From: Tillus elongatus | Lineage: Eukaryota > Arthropoda > Insecta > Coleoptera > Cleridae | Direction: 5' to 3' | DNA length: 64,000 bases | Assembly (NCBI GenBank): GCA_964006375.1 | Contig: OZ023263.1 | Span: 139,435,173 to 139,499,172 of the forward strand | Shown here: piece after piece, positions 61,471 to 64,000 of the stretch | Layout of the letters: the number at the start of each line of letters is the position of its first letter | Numbering within the stretch: the stretch's first letter is position 1 | The notes under the pieces: generated by a model | The model's database searches: none | What the model saw: only the letters and a program-made list of their open reading frames with translations | What the model was told of the DNA's origin: nothing | Translations under genes and position numbers: made by a program

Positions 61471-63137
61471 TCATATGTCTGTTATTTGTCTTGTCAATGG
61501 ATTTATTTTCAATTTGTTTTCGTAAAAGTTTGTGGATGTTTTGTTAATATAGTTTTTGATTGTTAGGGTGTTGGTCATGTCATGTGAGTGTTTAATTCTA
61601 GTGTATCTGTTTCTGTTCGTCACTAGTCGTAAGCATTTGTTTTGGTATATTTGAATGGGTTTAATTGTCGTATCTGATACTGAGCACCACACTGGTGCTG
61701 CATAAGATGCAACTGGTCTCATTATAGTCGTATAGATTAATTTTTTGTTTTCGCTGCTGAGTTTACTGTTTCTTGCCATTAGGGGGTACATGTACTTCAT
61801 TGCGATATGAGCTTTATTTAGATCAGTTTTAATATGGTGTTTGAAATTAAGTCTGCTGTCCAGGTGTACTCCCAGGTAATTTACTGTTAGCCAGGGCTTT
61901 ATTCTTTTGTCTCCTACTTTTAGATGGTCAAATATTTTGGAATCGTTTGTTTTTCTAGTAAATACTATTGTCTCCGTTTTTTCAGAGTTGAGTGATATTT
62001 TCCAAGTCTTTAGGTAATTTTGAAGTATATCAAGATGAATTTGTATTTGTTTATTTGCAACTTCTGCTGAAAAGGAATGGGCATATATGGCAGTATCATC
62101 TGCATAGAGAGCCAGGTTGGTCTTAGGGAACGTAGGTATATTGTTAATAAAATATTTGAACAGTTTTGGTCAAAGTATGGAGCCTTGCGGCACTCCTGCT
62201 TGGATTTGTTTTTCAGTTGATGTGCTATTGTGAATTTTGACTTTAACGCGCCTGTCTGATAAGTATGAGTGTGTCAGTCTAGTGAGATGGTAGGGAAATT
62301 TGAGTTTTATTAGTTGGGCCAGTAATCCGAGTATGCATACTTTGTCAAATGCTTTCTGTATGTCTAGTAAAACCATTGTCGTTACTTTGTCTTTATTAAA
62401 ATTTTGTGTTATGTCGTTTACTATTCGTGTTACTTGATTCACAGTGCTATGTTTTTCCCTAAAACCAAACTGACAGTCTATCAACAGTTTATTTTTTCTT
62501 TCTATGGATTTAAATCTATTAAGAATTATTTTTCTACTATTTTAGATAGGTTGTTTAACAAGCTTATAGGGCGATAGTTGTGCGGATATTTTTGATCTTT
62601 ATTGGGTTTGGAGACGGCAACAACGTGGGCTATTTTCCATTGGGTTAGGTAATATTGTAGGATAAGAATTGCATTCACTATATACATTAATTGGACTATG
62701 GCTTTCTGTGAGAGATTTTTAATTAATTTGTTGTCTATTTCATCAGGCCCTGGGGCCTTATTATTGGGTAGGGTTTTGATAATTTGTTTGATTTCTTGGG
62801 GCGAAGTGATTAGTTTTGACCTAGTTTGTGTGTCCATTGTTTGTCTATTGTTAAGATAGTCTTGTGATTCGTTTATTAAATTGTTTTGTTGTTCATCGCA
62901 GACTGGGTCTGTTTGGTGGGTGCTTTCTAATACGTCTGCTATTACGTTAGCTTTTTCTTGGTCTCTATAAAACGTTTTATTGTCACGTTCTAAAGGTGGC
63001 ATGTTGCTGTGTGGGTTCTTTAGTGCTTTTGTCATTTTCCATAGTGTGTTGTTATTTGGTGTTAGGTTTTGCATTTTTTGTGTCCATTTTCTGTTAGTAT
63101 ATTCTTTTATCTTTTGCTTTATTATTTTGCACACCAT
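61471..63137 (-). pseudogene. Jockey-clade LINE ORF2 fragment, lightly damaged
   Basis: From about 63137 down: pre-RT linker, then RT: NKAPGPDEIDNKLIKN, WKIAHVVAVSKPNKDQ, YRPISLLNNLSKIVEK; frameshift near 62520 (one base lost in an A-run); CQFGFREKHSTVNQ, VLLDIQKAFDKV, AGVPQGSIL; an in-frame TGA near 62168; then ALYADDTAIYAHS with intact catalytic Asp pair, LNSEKTETIVFTRK, VNYLGVHLDSRLNFKHHIK, PVASYAAPVW, IQIYQNKCLRLVTN, and a stop at 61471. Only two lesions over 1.6 kb, so a fairly young 5'-truncated copy. Different family from the LINEs at 11508 and 56868. Confidence 0.9.
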
Positions 63138-64000
63138 CTCGGAGCCAACGTGTTAACCGATACCCCACTGAGGACGATATATAAAATTTGTTTAAAGCTA
63201 TGTATGCGTGTTGTTACGGTATAATTTGTTCTTAGATGGTTATCATGTAAAATTTATCTGATGGTAGTAACACTCTTAAAGGAGTTAAATCCGCGGCTAC
63301 TCAGTGGTGAGGGAGTGGGTCCAGGTTTTTAATTTTTAAAGGCGCCAGGCAATTTCAACACCCCTGACTCCTTAAAGAACTTAAGTATGCTCATGCAAAT
63401 TACCAAACATGAGTAGAAGTCGTCCAAATTTGACACAATAAGTTGCAAAGTAGTAATACACTCAGCATATATAAATTTAATTAGTTATTAGATACTTAGA
63501 GAAGGCATAAGGTAATATGTTGCTAGCTTAGGTTTACAAATAAATATCATGAAATTATGAATGCGCGCAGTCACATTACAATGCTCAAATTGTTTTAAGA
63601 GGTAGCAAATATCAATTTTAAACTCAATAGGTTTAATCCAACACCTGTAAAATTCTTAAAGTCACACTCAATGTTTATTAAAAGTTCTTTTTCGTTAAAA
63701 ATAAATACTGCTGGTTGTAGAGAATGTAGTAGAGAACTGTAGAGACTGATTTCTTGAACAACAACATATCAGCAAAGGCAAAAAAGTTATACTTATTCGG
63801 TTTCCTCTGAAGAAGGCGGACAGCTAACGGAAGCCTAACATTAACTAAGCTTCGGGTCTAGAGACTTAGTCACAATTATCAAAAATGCGTCCTAGGCTAG
63901 GGCTGGTGGGTATCTTCCTAGTTGCTGTGTTCTACTTTTTATCTGCTATGACCTATTTCCATTTGATTATCAATACCTATTTTCGTTGTCTTTTCTGGTT
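63138..64000. other. Non-coding; possible tRNA-like head at the LINE junction
   Basis: On the minus strand, CCTCAGTGGGGTATCGG then TTAACACGTTGGCTCCGAGA (63132-63170) looks like the 5' half of a tRNA-derived sequence, directly at the LINE truncation point. TTAAAGGAGTTAA (63276) and ACTCCTTAAAG (63368) form a short inverted pair. Otherwise nothing recognised. Confidence 0.35.

Overview
This is a eukaryotic, AT-rich window of repeat-dense DNA, almost certainly from an insect. The evidence is one spliced exon of a sex peptide / myoinhibitory peptide receptor-type GPCR, together with jockey-, R1- and RTE-type LINEs, Tc1/mariner, hAT, gypsy-type and Penelope-like elements. Two blocks of a TCAGG pentamer, the telomere unit of many beetles, hint weakly at Coleoptera. 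There are no bacterial operons, no CRISPR array and no complete host gene. The only host coding sequence I can name is the receptor exon (32027-32224, minus). No other exon of that receptor is visible, so most of the window is probably giant-intron DNA built from nested transposons. Two further candidate exons of an unrecognised gene lie on the plus strand at 6813-6923 and 7648-7746.

Layout, left to right. 1-4022 (minus) is a broken retrotransposon gag gene, interrupted by an intact mariner-type transposon (521-2586) with 340-bp terminal inverted repeats. 4023-11060 is non-coding, with a diverged long repeat, the two candidate exons and a three-copy tandem repeat. 11508-13972 is a decayed jockey-like LINE ending in a (TA)n(TG)n tract. 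14.2-26.8 kb holds relics of mariner, LINE, Penelope and RTE elements, many long (TA)n tracts and the two TCAGG blocks. 26.8-31.3 kb carries a repeat family with a (TA)n core, including an inverted pair around two mariner relics. 32.0-35.7 kb has the receptor exon, a tandem dimer, a hAT relic, a tRNA-derived SINE candidate and a hairpin bordered by (TA)n.

37668-41100 is a nearly complete Penelope-like element: an 810-residue reverse transcriptase plus GIY-YIG protein between two almost identical pseudo-LTRs, each holding a hammerhead-ribozyme-like fold. It abuts a GC-rich R1-type LINE (41101-43620). 43.7-46.5 kb has a MITE and more (TA)n repeats. 46697-48836 is a second copy of the gag gene (plus). 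50855-56800 is an R1-type LINE 3' half split by a defective gypsy-type element (gag, protease, RT/RNase H, integrase). 56868-63137 has another jockey-like LINE (minus), a decayed Penelope-like element (plus) and a jockey ORF2 fragment (minus).

The pattern through the window is the tie between (TA)n microsatellites and mobile elements. The mariner sits inside a (TA)n tract that lies exactly where the sister gag copy has only a short TATATATG. Several repeat copies carry a (TA)n at the same internal position. The elements most likely to be recent are the 521-2586 mariner and the 37668-41100 Penelope-like element, because their ORFs are intact and their terminal repeats are nearly identical.
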